From positions 1-39,873 of the forward strand of contig CABPSV020000046.1 of assembly GCA_902459845.2 (NCBI GenBank): DNA of 39,873 nucleotides, written 5' to 3'. Shown in pieces: positions 21,543 to 31,801 of the stretch. Below the pieces are notes generated by a model. It was given only the letters and a program-made list of their open reading frames with translations. It was not told the origin of the DNA and searched no databases. Each line of letters starts with the position of its first letter. Within the stretch, counting starts at the first letter, position 1. A program made the position numbers and the translations under genes. The stretch is from Hepatocystis sp. ex Piliocolobus tephrosceles (taxonomy: Eukaryota; Apicomplexa; Aconoidasida; Haemosporida; Plasmodiidae).

Positions 21543-23186
21543 TCACTGTATTATATTAAGCGTTCCGTCGAGTGCCCAAGAAGCCATGAAATTTTGATTT
21601 CGGTTGTGTAATATACCTATGGCTTCTTTTTCGTGTAAAAGAATTTGTGTCTCCAATTGACTAGTACTATAATTAAAACAATATAATATTTGATTTTCTC
21701 CTAAACAATAAACATATTTATAATTTGGTGATATACATGCATGTACAAAATTTACAAGATTTTTTTCTTCCGTTTTATCAGTTTTATCAGTTTTATCCGT
21801 TTTATCAGTTTTATCCGTTTTATCAGTTATGTTTGTAAATGTTTTTATAATTTTTCCATTAAAATTCATAATATAACAATATGGACATTTAGGACAAACT
21901 AAAATTAAATCATAAAATGATTTAGTGACTAAAATAATATCTAATACAGATGGGTATATAATATTTTTTTTTATATTATAATATACAAAAAATGAACATA
22001 TACATTCACATGTTTTTTCATCATATACCAAAATTTTACCTTCATTAGTTCCACATATAACTTTCGAATTATCTGAGCTATAAATAGCAGAATGTACAAC
22101 CGAATTATGTTTTTTAAATTCCTTTAAACATTTTAATGATTTTAATCCATGTATTTTTACAGTACCATCATAAGAAGAAGTTAATATTTGTGTAAAATTT
22201 TTATTAAAATTAATAGAAAGAATAGCATTACTATGTGCATTAATTGTTCTTAAACATGTACCACTATTTATTCTCCATATTTTTATTAAACCTTTTGAAT
22301 CTCCACTTAATAAAATTTCATCATCTGTACTTAAACATAAACTTACAATCGAATTATCATGTGTCATAAGTTTATTTTCTGTTTGAAAATTAAAATTTGT
22401 ACATATTTTTCCAGTATACCAATCCCATATTTCAATAAAACCATCACTTGTACCTGTTATAAAAAAATCATGTTTATATGAACAAATACAACATTCAACA
22501 TTTGACTCTTTTCCAAAATTTATATTTTTTAAAATTCTACTTGGAAGTACATCAATTGTATTACTACTACTGTTTTCTCCTTCTGTTATTTCATCCTTTC
22601 CAACATTTCGAAATAAATCAAAATTTCCATTTTTATTTTTTATTATATTATGATGGTTTTGCCATTTTAATGCCATACCTATTAATGCTAATAATCTGGA
22701 AGGTGCACAAGATGTTAATTCATTTTCTATCATTACACATAAATTTTTTCTTCTCTCTTCTTTTGTTGATCCATCATATAATATACTTTTACTTATAGTA
22801 TTATTATTACGATTATTTAATATATCAATTAATTTTTTATATTTATCGAAACATTTTTTTTCCATTCTTTTAAATATAATACATTCATTTATTATCTTTT
22901 CAGCTAATTCTTTTTCTTTAAGTTCTAACAACTCACATATGAACTGTTCATATACATTTATTATTGTTTCTTCAGATAATTCAACTGTTGTAATATTAAA
23001 TAATACATTTTTCCAATTTCCTTTATTAATATCACTAAGCAAAACATCTATATTACTAATTGCATTTAATTTTATGTTACTTTCTTCTTGTAATACGTAA
23101 AATGACCGTATTAAATTATTTTCTTTCAAATATTGTAATATTAATCTAATTACGTCAGTTGCCGAGACATTCAGGTGTTCAGACAT
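21543..23186 (-). CDS. SMU1: SMU1 homologue, spliceosome WD40 protein
   Basis: Single-exon 547-aa protein. Residues 8-40 form a LisH motif (VIRLILQYLKENNLIRSFYV) and about 42-95 a CTLH region (LLSDINKGNWKNVLF, then FICELLELKEKELA), as in SMU1. A short conserved segment CAPSRLLALIGMALKWQ (human PPSRLMALLGQALKWQ) follows. From about 220 a WD40 propeller shows SDGFIEIWDWYTGK, DDEILLSGDSKGLIKIWRI, SYDGTVKIHGLKSLKCL, GTNEGKILVYD and ALDGTLNI. SMU1 with RED/IK acts in B-complex activation and alternative splicing. A Thr-Asp-Lys tandem repeat (about 452-470) interrupts the C-terminal blades. A 28-bp minisatellite lies 35 bp upstream of the ATG. Confidence 0.92.
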   Translation of the reverse strand: MSEHLNVSATDVIRLILQYLKENNLIRSFYVLQEESNIKLNAISNIDVLLSDINKGNWKNVLFNITTVELSEETIINVYEQFICELLELKEKELAEKIINECIIFKRMEKKCFDKYKKLIDILNNRNNNTISKSILYDGSTKEERRKNLCVMIENELTSCAPSRLLALIGMALKWQNHHNIIKNKNGNFDLFRNVGKDEITEGENSSSNTIDVLPSRILKNINFGKESNVECCICSYKHDFFITGTSDGFIEIWDWYTGKICTNFNFQTENKLMTHDNSIVSLCLSTDDEILLSGDSKGLIKIWRINSGTCLRTINAHSNAILSINFNKNFTQILTSSYDGTVKIHGLKSLKCLKEFKKHNSVVHSAIYSSDNSKVICGTNEGKILVYDEKTCECICSFFVYYNIKKNIIYPSVLDIILVTKSFYDLILVCPKCPYCYIMNFNGKIIKTFTNITDKTDKTDKTDKTDKTDKTEEKNLVNFVHACISPNYKYVYCLGENQILYCFNYSTSQLETQILLHEKEAIGILHNRNQNFMASWALDGTLNIIQ

Positions 23187-23220
23187 TTTCAGTTCTCCTT
23201 GTCGTTGTTGTTATTTTGGA

Positions 23221-23388
23221 GTTGTCGTTGTCGTTGTTTTGGAGTTGAGTTGTTGTTGTCGTTGTTTTGGAGTTGAGTTGTTGTTGTCGTTGTTTTGGAG
23301 TTGAGTTGTTGTTGTCGTTGTTTTGGAGTTGAGTTGTTGTTGTCGTTGTTTTGGAGTTGAGTTGTTGTTGTCGTTGTTTTGGAGTTGA
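23221..23388. repeat. 28-bp minisatellite, six copies, upstream of SMU1
   Basis: Six 28-bp units (GTTGTTGTTGTCGTTGTTTT followed by GGAGTTGA), the first with one variant triplet, and a degenerate copy before it from about 23199. It begins within 35 bp of the SMU1 start codon, so it forms its 5' leader or proximal promoter. Confidence 0.92.
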
Positions 23389-24176
23389 GTTCTCGTTGCC
23401 CTGTCCTTATTTTTTAAATTAGTTTGTAAAAAACAAAAAGAATAACTAATTTGGATCTTAACGGTCTATACAAGTTTACACGTGGATAAGCTTATGCGTT
23501 TGACATGCCGTACAAATAGTAATAATTCACATAGGTATAAGTATATATACATGCAAATATGTATTATACCTTTTAATGCGACTAAAAACGTTTATACATT
23601 AATCATGTCAGCACCTATACATAAAAAAAAAAAACTAAAAGAATAAAAAAAACTAAAAAAATAAAAAAAACAAAAAAAAAAATATATATACATATATATA
23701 TTATAACTAAAAAAATAACGTTTCTTTTTGAACATGCATATTTATAATAATTTTTTTTTTTTTCAAAAAAAAAAGTTAATTCCTACTTCAAGTTGTACAT
23801 GTAAATCATAAAAAAACAAAAAATAATAATAATTATAAACGTAAAAATTGCTATCCCTTTTCGGTTTTTATCCAAGCATGCACATGCGCAATGTATATAT
23901 GTACGTACGTATCTTATACAGCAGTTATTTTTAGTGCCCTTTTTTTAAAAAATCATAAGTATTAATTTATAACCTTACACAAACTTTGGTCCTTTTTTTA
24001 TTTTATTTTTTTTTTTTTATTTGTACTAATTAAAGGTTGCTAAAACGAAAATATAAGCTATTTTGTTTGATCTAAGCAGCACACAAGTGTATATGTAGGT
24101 GCATATAATATATATGTATATATATGTATGTATATATATATATATATGTATAAACGTTTTGTTTAATGGTATTTTC

Positions 24177-24223
<47 letters not shown>

Positions 24224-24468
24224 ATACATTAAAATGTTATAACGAATGAGGATACATTACTTAATCATCTAATAAATACAAAAATCTCTTTTTTTTTTTT
24301 ATTATTTTTTTCTTCGGCTATATATATACATATATACCTTGAACTTTTTTTTTTTCAATTTTTTATGGATTTTATAAGTGTTTTTCAATTTAAAAAGAAA
24401 ATAAATTAAAATGCAATTTTTTTTTTTTCAAATAATTTGCTTCAATGCTAAAATCAAAATCAAATTAA

Positions 24469-24622
24469 GTTAAAATAGGGTAAAATAAGGTAAAATAGGG
24501 TAAAATAAGGTAAGATAAGATAAAGTAAGATAATAAGGTAAGATAAAGTAAGATAAGGTAAGATAAGGTAAAATAAGGTAAGATAAGGTAAAGTAGGATA
24601 AAGTAAAGTAAGACAAAACAAA
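24469..24622. repeat. 10-bp degenerate array (GGTAAAATAA family)
   Basis: About 15 units of near-10-bp period (GGTAAAATAG, GGTAAAATAA, GGTAAGATAA, AGTAAGATAA), with a few 5-bp slips. It is a degenerate purine-rich minisatellite on the plus strand. It is not the Plasmodium telomere repeat, which has a 7-bp period. Confidence 0.85.
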
Positions 24623-24971
24623 ATGAGGCAAAACGAAGCAAATCATCTTAAGGTCACCCAAAGGAAGGTAACATGTATGCTTGGATGCACATTTGCTGAA
24701 AATATTATGTAAACATACATATATGTGTATGTATTTTTTTAAACATTTATCATTTTCAATAATAAAAGCAACTTGGGCAAGTAAAAAATATGCGTATAAA
24801 AACAAAATAATTATACAAGCATAATTTTTTCTTTTATTTTTAATATATGAATCTGTGTAATTTAAAGAAATATTTCATTCTTATTTAACATATATTTTGG
24901 AAATTTTAAAGAAAACAAGAGACAATGTAAAAACTGAAATGGTATTACATTTTTATGAAAAATGCACTTAA
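24623..24971 (+). CDS. candidate micro-gene with short exons (speculative)
   Basis: An ORF of 29 codons (24623-24712) begins MRQNEANHLKVTQRK and has a strong donor after codon 15 (AGGAAG/GTAACA at 24668). A possible 12-base microexon (CAACTTGGGCAA near 24770) sits between AAAAG and GTAAAA. A last exon 24912-24971, after TTTTAAAG, encodes KTRDNVKTEMVLHFYEKCT and stop. All joins stay in one frame. Composition is clearly richer in G+C than the flanks. No family is recognised, and the minus strand is also open here, so a non-coding RNA or chance is possible. Confidence 0.15.
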
Positions 24972-25240
24972 AATAAACAAGAAAACACACTAAATAAATA
25001 TCTAAGTATATATAAGAAATATATATTTATATGGTATATACATATTTTATCATCTTTCTGACTTCCGAACTACAACAATGCTCATATCAACTGTTATCAT
25101 GTTTTGTTACATTGAGTGATTAATATATACATACATTTATAGTACTTATATATGACTTTTTTAGTGAGAAAAAAAAGTATATATATATATATATATACAA
25201 ATCTACTTTTTTTTAATTATTCAATTGATATAGTTACAAA

Positions 25241-25430
25241 GGTGTTTGATCGTGTTTGACCGTGTTTGATCGTGTTTGATCGTGTTTGACCGTGTTTGAT
25301 CGTGTTTGACCGTGTTTGATCGTGTTTGACCGTGTTTGATCGTGTTTGACCGTGTTTGATCGTGTTTGACCGTGTTTGATCGTGTTTGACCGTGTTTGAT
25401 CGTGTTTGACCGTGTTTGATCGTGTTTGAT
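25241..25430. repeat. 10/20-bp array (CGTGTTTGAT / CGTGTTTGAC)
   Basis: Nineteen exact 10-bp units, then a decayed one. The last base alternates T and C almost regularly, which shows a 20-bp higher-order unit. The minus strand is open across it (69 aa, 10-residue period), but composition and position make a protein unlikely. Confidence 0.92.
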
Positions 25431-25884
25431 TATGTTTTACCATATTTTTTTTTTTTTATGTGCTGTTTAATTTTTATATCTTTTTTAATTTTTGAAAATG
25501 GTATATAAAAATTGAAAAATCAGTGAAGTTTATATTTAAAATCAGAAAAAAAAAAAAAAAAAGAAGGAATTAAAACTAAATATAACTTCTTAACAAATAT
25601 TTTGCATTGGCGTAAGTTTAATAAAACAAGGTATCAGTTAAAGTAATATATTGTATATATATATGTATAAACATAGAAAATTATTAACAGGTACATTTAT
25701 TTGTCACAATCGTCGTACGTCTTAACAATTTTAGCAAATTTTATATTTAAAAATTAAAAAGGATATATTTTTTTAATAAAATTTGTTATATATATATATA
25801 TATATATATATATAATCTTCTGTCGTAATAACTAAAATTCTTCTGTATTTTTTTTTTTTAAATATTAAATTCTATATTTTACTT

Positions 25885-25994
25885 CTATAATTCATCAATT
25901 TTATTATTATCAAGAAATGACTCGTTTGCATCTGACTTGTTGAACTCTTCATCTATGCTGTCAAGTGTACCAGATTTTCTATTTAAAAAAAAAA

Positions 25995-26041
<47 letters not shown>

Positions 26042-26973
26042 CTTAACTAAAATCAAACCAGGTGGAAAAAAAGCACAAAAAAGGAGGGGGGGAGGATTTT
26101 CCAATATAAATACATCACACAAAATTTAATATTTAAAATCAATTTGTAGTATATACATTCATGCATATAAATAAATATATATGTAACCTTAATTCTTGCA
26201 ACGTCTTGTATTCATCATAATGTTTTTTTCTTTTCTCTTTGAAGTCTATGGTAGTTACACCTTTACTGTCTTGTTTTTCTACCAGCTGGTTTAGCTTATT
26301 TATAAGGTCATCAGCAATGTTATTCTTAAGAAATAAAAAAAAAATCAATAAATATATGAATAAGTAAATGAATTAAAAAAAAAAAATAAATAAATAAATA
26401 AATAAAATAAAATTACTATATATACATATGTGTGTTTACCTTTTGGATATTTCCTTTAGAATCTCCATTCTTAGGAGTTTCATCTTCTGAGGCACTATCC
26501 TACATAATAAATTATAAATAGATAAAAGCATAGAACAAAAAAAAAAAAAAAAATAAAATAAAATAAAAAATAAATAAATAAAAAAAAATAAAAAAACACA
26601 ATTTACTTATATACACACACATACATTTCATTTATTTGTTCATTTCTTTGCTTGTTTGTAAGCATAAAACATGAATAGCCAAATTCACAAACATAAATTG
26701 CTTTATAATATACCATCAAAATAAAATTAAATGGAGTGTTCGGTTCTAAGATTTTCATTCTCGAGCCTCTTTCTTTGTCTTGTTCTTTTATTGTCACTTC
26801 ATCCCATGATATAGATTTTTTTTTTCTATAATAATGTAAATATGTACACTTTTATATAAAAAATGCTTACAAAAAAAAAGTACATTAAACCAACACACAT
26901 GTATATATATAAGGTTTAACATTCTAGTAAATACTAATAGCTATGCTCATTTTATGTAGTTATGCATAAATAA

Positions 26974-27021
<48 letters not shown>

Positions 27022-27122
27022 TCTGAACACAGTATATTTACATATATGATGTATATTTAGTTATTATTTATTTTTTTTTTTTTTTTGCCTTACATATTAG
27101 TTTTATTAATTATTTTTTTCAT
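25885..27122 (-). CDS. PPP1R2: protein phosphatase 1 inhibitor-2, five exons
   Basis: Exons by my splicing: 27094-27122, 26714-26825, 26440-26499, 26188-26324 and 25885-25978. All introns are GT-AG and the joined frame gives 143 aa (published PfI2 is 144 aa, from memory). Motifs in order: KKIINKTN (2-9), like the KGILKNKT of mammalian I-2; KSISWDE (13-19), containing the RVxF-like PP1 docking site; MKILEPNTPF (33-42), like MKIDEPSTPY; DSASEDE (48-54), an acidic CK2-like stretch; and FKEKRKKHYDEYK (95-107), equivalent to the FEMKRKLHYNEG helix that blocks the PP1 active site. The phosphorylatable Thr is at 40 in NTP. It inhibits and chaperones PP1, with nuclear and cytosolic roles in mitosis. 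Introns are full of (TA)n and AAATAAAT repeats. Confidence 0.93.
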
Positions 27123-27831
27123 TCTTTATTTTAATATTCATATTTTGTTTATATATGTAAATAGGTACATATATACATTTTATATTCGCATTTCAACGTT
27201 ATAAAATGTAATTTTATAACTTATATTCTATGTATAGTGTGTATAGAAATTGTTTTTTTTTCTTTAAAAAAAAAATGATTATAGTATTATTATTATACTA
27301 TTTATGTAAAAAAAAAAAATAAAAATAATAATAATAATGCCTTAGTATATAAAATTTACAAATGTAAAAAATGTTATAAGATTAGAATTATCACATAATA
27401 CATGGTTTAAATATATAAATAAATAACCATAAGAAAAAAAAAATAAAATAACCCACGTTAAATAAATTTTATTAAAACATAAAATTTATGAAAATAAATA
27501 GCTGGTTAAACATAATTTTACATTTAAAGCTATAATACTTATGGCTAAATAGTTCGTTCAAAAAAAATAAATAAGTAAATGTATGAGGAGAAAAAAGAAC
27601 AAAAAACGATAAGAGTCAAATACGACGTACTTATTTATTGGAATATACATAAGTATACATATATTATGTATATACTAATAACATATATTTTTTTTTTTTT
27701 TTTCTTAATCCATTATTTTTACTTATTTCTTATTTTACTGAAATGTTACAGAAGGTTTTTATTTTTGTTTTTAATTTTTTTTTTAATTTTTTTTTTTTTT
27801 TTCACCTCATTTTGTCTTCACTTTACGTTTT

Positions 27832-27867
<36 letters not shown>

Positions 27868-28144
27868 CGAACTTTTAAAAATATGATAAATTTAAAAATA
27901 TAGTAAATTATTTAAAAATAAATAAAAAAATGAAAAACAGTGAAATCCAGATGAGAGGAGTGGCGGGAAAATAATAAAATGATTGCGTATGAAATTTTTT
28001 ATATACTTTACCAATTTATATTTATTTTAAAATACAAAATTAGCCTTAAAAACATATCTTCTAAAACCATATATATCTATCTCATGTATACACATAAAGT
28101 ATACTTGTAATGCATATAAATGTATAAATATTTTTTTATAAATC

Positions 28145-28179
<35 letters not shown>

Positions 28180-28350
28180 TTTATGTTAACATAATTTTGC
28201 ATTATGTGTGAACATATACACTTTTATGTATTTTTTTTCATTAGAAACATACTTATAAACTTTTCTAATGTTCTATATTTTAACTTTTTTTAATTTAATT
28301 TATTGATTGAAAAAGTTATATATATGTATGAATATGCACTTGTTTCTTTT

Positions 28351-28533
28351 CTATTTTTTCAATTTATGATAATAAAATAAAATAATGTGAAATATATCCA
28401 AATCGTCTTTTAATAAAAAATATAATTTTACTAACATGTCCCAAATCTTTTTTTTTATATCATTTTTGTAAACTATTAATAGATGAACAATAAATTGTAC
28501 GAAGAAAAATAATCTTGATTCTAAGTGCAGCAC
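28351..28533 (-). other. possible terminal exon of an unknown small gene
   Basis: An open minus frame of about 60 codons without an ATG at its start (its first codons are GTG/CTG) ends at TAG 28351-28353. The acceptor-like CTGCACTTAG would begin an exon encoding a hydrophobic stretch LFFFVQFIVHLLIVY, then KNDIKKKIWDMLVKLYFLLK and a DDLDIFHIIL segment. The presence of Trp, Asp and Val codons sets it apart from low-complexity ORFs. A possible upstream exon (MARILYYLLLIY at about 28957-28995, minus strand) does not join in the right phase, so the model is incomplete. Confidence 0.2.
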
Positions 28534-28782
28534 ACATATAGGTGTGTGTGTGTGTGTATGTTGTATGCAATTATGTCTATATAAAAATATACAGTTATTT
28601 TCAACTAATTAACCTATTCAATTTAATAAAAAAAAATAAAAAAATAAAAAAAAAGGTATACGATTTGTACACAATACATAATGTTTTATTACATTTATTT
28701 AACTTTTCTGTTATTATTTAAAAGCATAATTTAAGAAATATATTTAAAAAAAAAAAAAAAATTATAACATTACAATATATTG

Positions 28783-28818
<36 letters not shown>

Positions 28819-28973
28819 GAAAATATATGAATTCAATATACGTATAGATAATATTATAAACAAATGACGATTTCGTTTGATAACTATAATACACTTTATA
28901 TGTTTGTTTTATGCATAATTAATTATATTAAAAGGTAATTGGTTACATATATATAAGTAGTAAATAATACAAA

Positions 28974-29084
28974 ATGCGAGCCATTATAAATATAATATGG
29001 ATGTATAATAAAAACATGGGTAATAAAACTATTTTGTGCTCATTTATTTCTGATGAAAATTTTAAGGCTTTAAAAAATAGATAA
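28974..29084 (+). other. 36-codon ORF of coding-like composition
   Basis: ATG 28974 to TAA 29082-29084 encodes MRAIINIIWMYNKNMGNKTI and then LCSFISDENFKALKNR. It is too short for standard gene callers. It is preceded by no clear promoter and overlaps, on the other strand, the MARILYY segment, so one or both are chance. Confidence 0.15.
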
Positions 29085-29538
29085 ACGCATTATTTTCAAT
29101 AAAAAAAAAACAAAAAGAATTAACTACAGATGAAATCACACTTTTGATCTTTTAAACACATAAATACTAGTACATAAAAAAATTAATATTAAGTTCCGAA
29201 ACGATTAAAAAAAAATAATAAATAGTTTTTTTATTTTTTTTTTTTAATACAACACTTATTCAATGTAAGAACACTTTTTTTTTTTTTTTTTTTTTTTTTG
29301 GTGGTTTTAAAGACATATATACACTAACACATAGATAGAATAATACTATGTTCAGACAGGGTTAACAAAATTAATAACTAGTTTTTCTATTTTTTTTTAA
29401 ATATAATACTTGCCAGTGCATAAACACTTCATTTTTCTTTATATATGTGTTCATATTTATGTTCTTTATTTTACACATAACTTTTACAACGTAATTTTTT
29501 TTATAAACAGTTTATTTTATGATACAGTCATTAATATA

Positions 29539-29577
<39 letters not shown>

Positions 29578-29756
29578 TTTTATGTTTTATCACTGATTTA
29601 ACACACACAAAATTAAACATATATATATGAGTGTACTATAATTAGTAACATTTCAAAATATTTGATAATATTTTTTATAATATTAAGTATATATTTATTG
29701 ATTTATAGTCTACGTGAATTTGTGATATTCTAGCTGTGTCATATACACATGAATAC

Positions 29757-29787
<31 letters not shown>

Positions 29788-29846
29788 ACAATTACAATAA
29801 TTTATCTTTTTTTCTTTTTTTTTTTTTTAAATTATTTTTCTATAAA

Positions 29847-29945
29847 ATGTCTATTAATATATGTAGTGCCTTTTTATGCTTTTCAGTAATATTAATAATT
29901 TCCACTATTGCATATTTTATATATGTTTATTTACATAATAATTAA
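29847..29945 (+). CDS. candidate 32-aa single-pass membrane micropeptide
   Basis: ATG 29847-29849 in context TATAAAATGTC; stop TAA 29943-29945. Product MSINICSAFLCFSVILIIST then IAYFIYVYLHNN: a short N-terminus, one hydrophobic helix of about 20 residues and a short polar tail. That layout is shared by tiny ER or mitochondrial complex subunits such as OST4, but the sequence similarity is not enough to claim one. A strong T tract directly before it could be promoter or splice related, though I see no AG acceptor in it. Confidence 0.3.
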   Translation: MSINICSAFLCFSVILIISTIAYFIYVYLHNN

Positions 29946-29969
29946 TGAGTTATATTTGGAGATTGTGTT

Positions 29970-30021
<52 letters not shown>

Positions 30022-30260
30022 GCTTATTTTAATTAACCACTTACGTAAATATTATACCTATTGATTTTATAATTAAAAAAATATTATATAAACCACATTT
30101 ACTACTAAACACATGCACTTGTATTAATATTAATGTACTAAAAAGGCAAGTTGTTGTTATTTAGTTAAAGCATCTTTTAAATTAAAAAAAAAAAATATAT
30201 ATATAACTTAACACTTATTCATGTATTATGTATCAAATGTTGATTAAATACAAGTACATG

Positions 30261-30298
<38 letters not shown>

Positions 30299-30828
30299 GC
30301 AAAACGAATTTTTTAAAAGTTCATGTAAGTACTAATTTTTATAGCCACATAATAATATGTAATTTTTCTTATTTTTTTTTTCTTTTAGTAATAACTGGAC
30401 TTAAAAAAAACACGTTTTATTTTATTTTATTTTATTATTTTTTTCTTTTTACTTTATTTATTCCTGCTTCCTTCCTTTTTTCGACACATCACAACAAAAA
30501 AAAATTTTAATATATGTATATACACCGTGTATATATATAAATATGTATCATTTTAGTTATTTTTTTTTTAAATTTATATTTTATTTACATATTTTTTTTT
30601 TCCTTGCGAAATGCAATATGATATTTGTTAATTGTTAGTTAAATATATATATATATATATATATATATGCTCATGTGCATACAAATTCATTTAAAATAAT
30701 AACAAAAGGGAATATAAATAAACAAAAAAAAAAAATATATATATATATATATATACATATCTTTACGTGCATACATAGCTATAAATAACATATATGTATG
30801 GTTTAACAATATAAAAAAAAGTCATAAA

Positions 30829-31725
30829 ATGTACTTAAAACAAAAGATGGGAAGAACGAAAATAATTGACGCTGGGTGTTTTATATCTCAAATGAACGAG
30901 TTATTATTAATAGATCCTCTATATATGAATTATGCTATAACAAATTATTTTAATAATTATATTAATGATAAAAAAGAATTATTACCTAACAAAAGTTTAA
31001 ATTGTATTTATTTTCCGAATGCAAAACCTGGTATGTGGTCTTCTTTTGCTATCAAAGAAAATAGCAATTATGAATCGAACTCACTTGAAGTAAGTACTAC
31101 AAACAGTTACGATCTAGATAGAAATTATAACAATGAGATGGTTATATCTTTTTTTTGTGTTAATAATAGTGATTTTATGCATGAATACATAACTACTGAA
31201 AAAATTAATGGATTAAAATGGCAAATTTTTGAATTAAATGAAAATCACTTAGGTAACGAACTAAATAAAACAACTGATGATAAAAATACAACTAGTGATA
31301 AAAATACAACTGTTGATAAAAATTCTAATGAAGAAAAAAAAAAAGAAATTATTCCTTTTGAAAATTATTTCACGAATGTTCTAACTATAGAAAGTGGTCA
31401 GGTTGGTTTATTTTGTATAGAATCCATCAGAAATAGTGCAAATAATCTTCTGCAAAAATATGGACAAAATTCAGTTAATAATAAAGAAGAATTAGAAAAT
31501 TTGTTTATGCAAAATATGAACGATTTATATCCGTGGTTTGATAAAATATGTAATGTAACTATATCATCATCTATTGCTATAATTGATTATATGAATATGC
31601 CAGTAGGAAGTGTTTGTATATCGAGCTCAGATTGCGTGATAAATTATTTATGCGAAGTAGTAAAAGACGAAATCACAGGAGAGGTCTGGGCAATCAGGGT
31701 TAATTTTTTACATCCTTTAAAATAA
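30829..31725 (+). CDS. conserved protein of unknown function, possibly DUF4241-like
   Basis: Intronless 298-aa protein. The start is MYLKQKMGRTKI at 30829; Met7 (30847) is an equally good start. No signal peptide or membrane segment. The fold-like layout suggests a globular beta-rich protein: IIDAGCFISQMNELLLIDPL near the N-terminus, a central ESGQVGLFCIES, and C-terminal GSVCISSSDCVINYLCEVVK with GEVWAIRVNFL. These segments recall the bacterial DUF4241 pattern (G..l.sG.l...DP; D.G..g.f; G.v.S..GDG.Y.v.v....G...a..i.F), but that is my memory of a weak profile. A Thr-Ser-Asp-Lys-Asn repeat (about 149-165) is the only low-complexity insert. Confidence 0.75.
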   Translation: MYLKQKMGRTKIIDAGCFISQMNELLLIDPLYMNYAITNYFNNYINDKKELLPNKSLNCIYFPNAKPGMWSSFAIKENSNYESNSLEVSTTNSYDLDRNYNNEMVISFFCVNNSDFMHEYITTEKINGLKWQIFELNENHLGNELNKTTDDKNTTSDKNTTVDKNSNEEKKKEIIPFENYFTNVLTIESGQVGLFCIESIRNSANNLLQKYGQNSVNNKEELENLFMQNMNDLYPWFDKICNVTISSSIAIIDYMNMPVGSVCISSSDCVINYLCEVVKDEITGEVWAIRVNFLHPLK

Positions 31726-31763
31726 ACATTTTTTTTAACATAGTCAAGCCTTAGCAAATATAT

Positions 31764-31801
<38 letters not shown>

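Larger units (their letters stand above)
23389..25884. other. intergenic SMU1 to inhibitor-2; possible synteny junction
   Basis: A 2.5-kb spacer with poly(A) at 24181-24220, two minisatellites (24469-24622 and 25241-25430), a GC-elevated island at 24620-24800 (candidate gene listed separately) and (TA)n at 25792-25814. From memory, the flanking genes are on different P. falciparum chromosomes (see findings). Confidence 0.55.
27123..30828. other. divergent intergenic region with small ORF islands
   Basis: A 3.7-kb head-to-head spacer. It has many homopolymers (T runs at 28148-28176, 28785-28814 and 29971-30018), (TA)n blocks (27837-27861, 29543-29571, 29759-29786, 30266-30296, 30644-30668) and a (GT)n at 28542-28557. 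Three small ORF islands of better composition are listed separately. No recognised gene. Confidence 0.5.

Noticed and set aside
24469..24622. Interstitial telomere repeats at the possible junction
   Set aside because: The period is about 10 bp with GGTAAAATA units, not the 7-bp GGGTTYA of Plasmodium telomeres.
25060..25135. Possible C/D snoRNA (GATGATAAAAT and CTGA-like words)
   Set aside because: Boxes are not in the right order or spacing on either strand and no terminal stem is seen.
25234..25443. 69-aa minus ORF HDQTRSNTVK repeated
   Set aside because: Open only because the 10-bp unit has no stop in that frame; no flanking coding signal.
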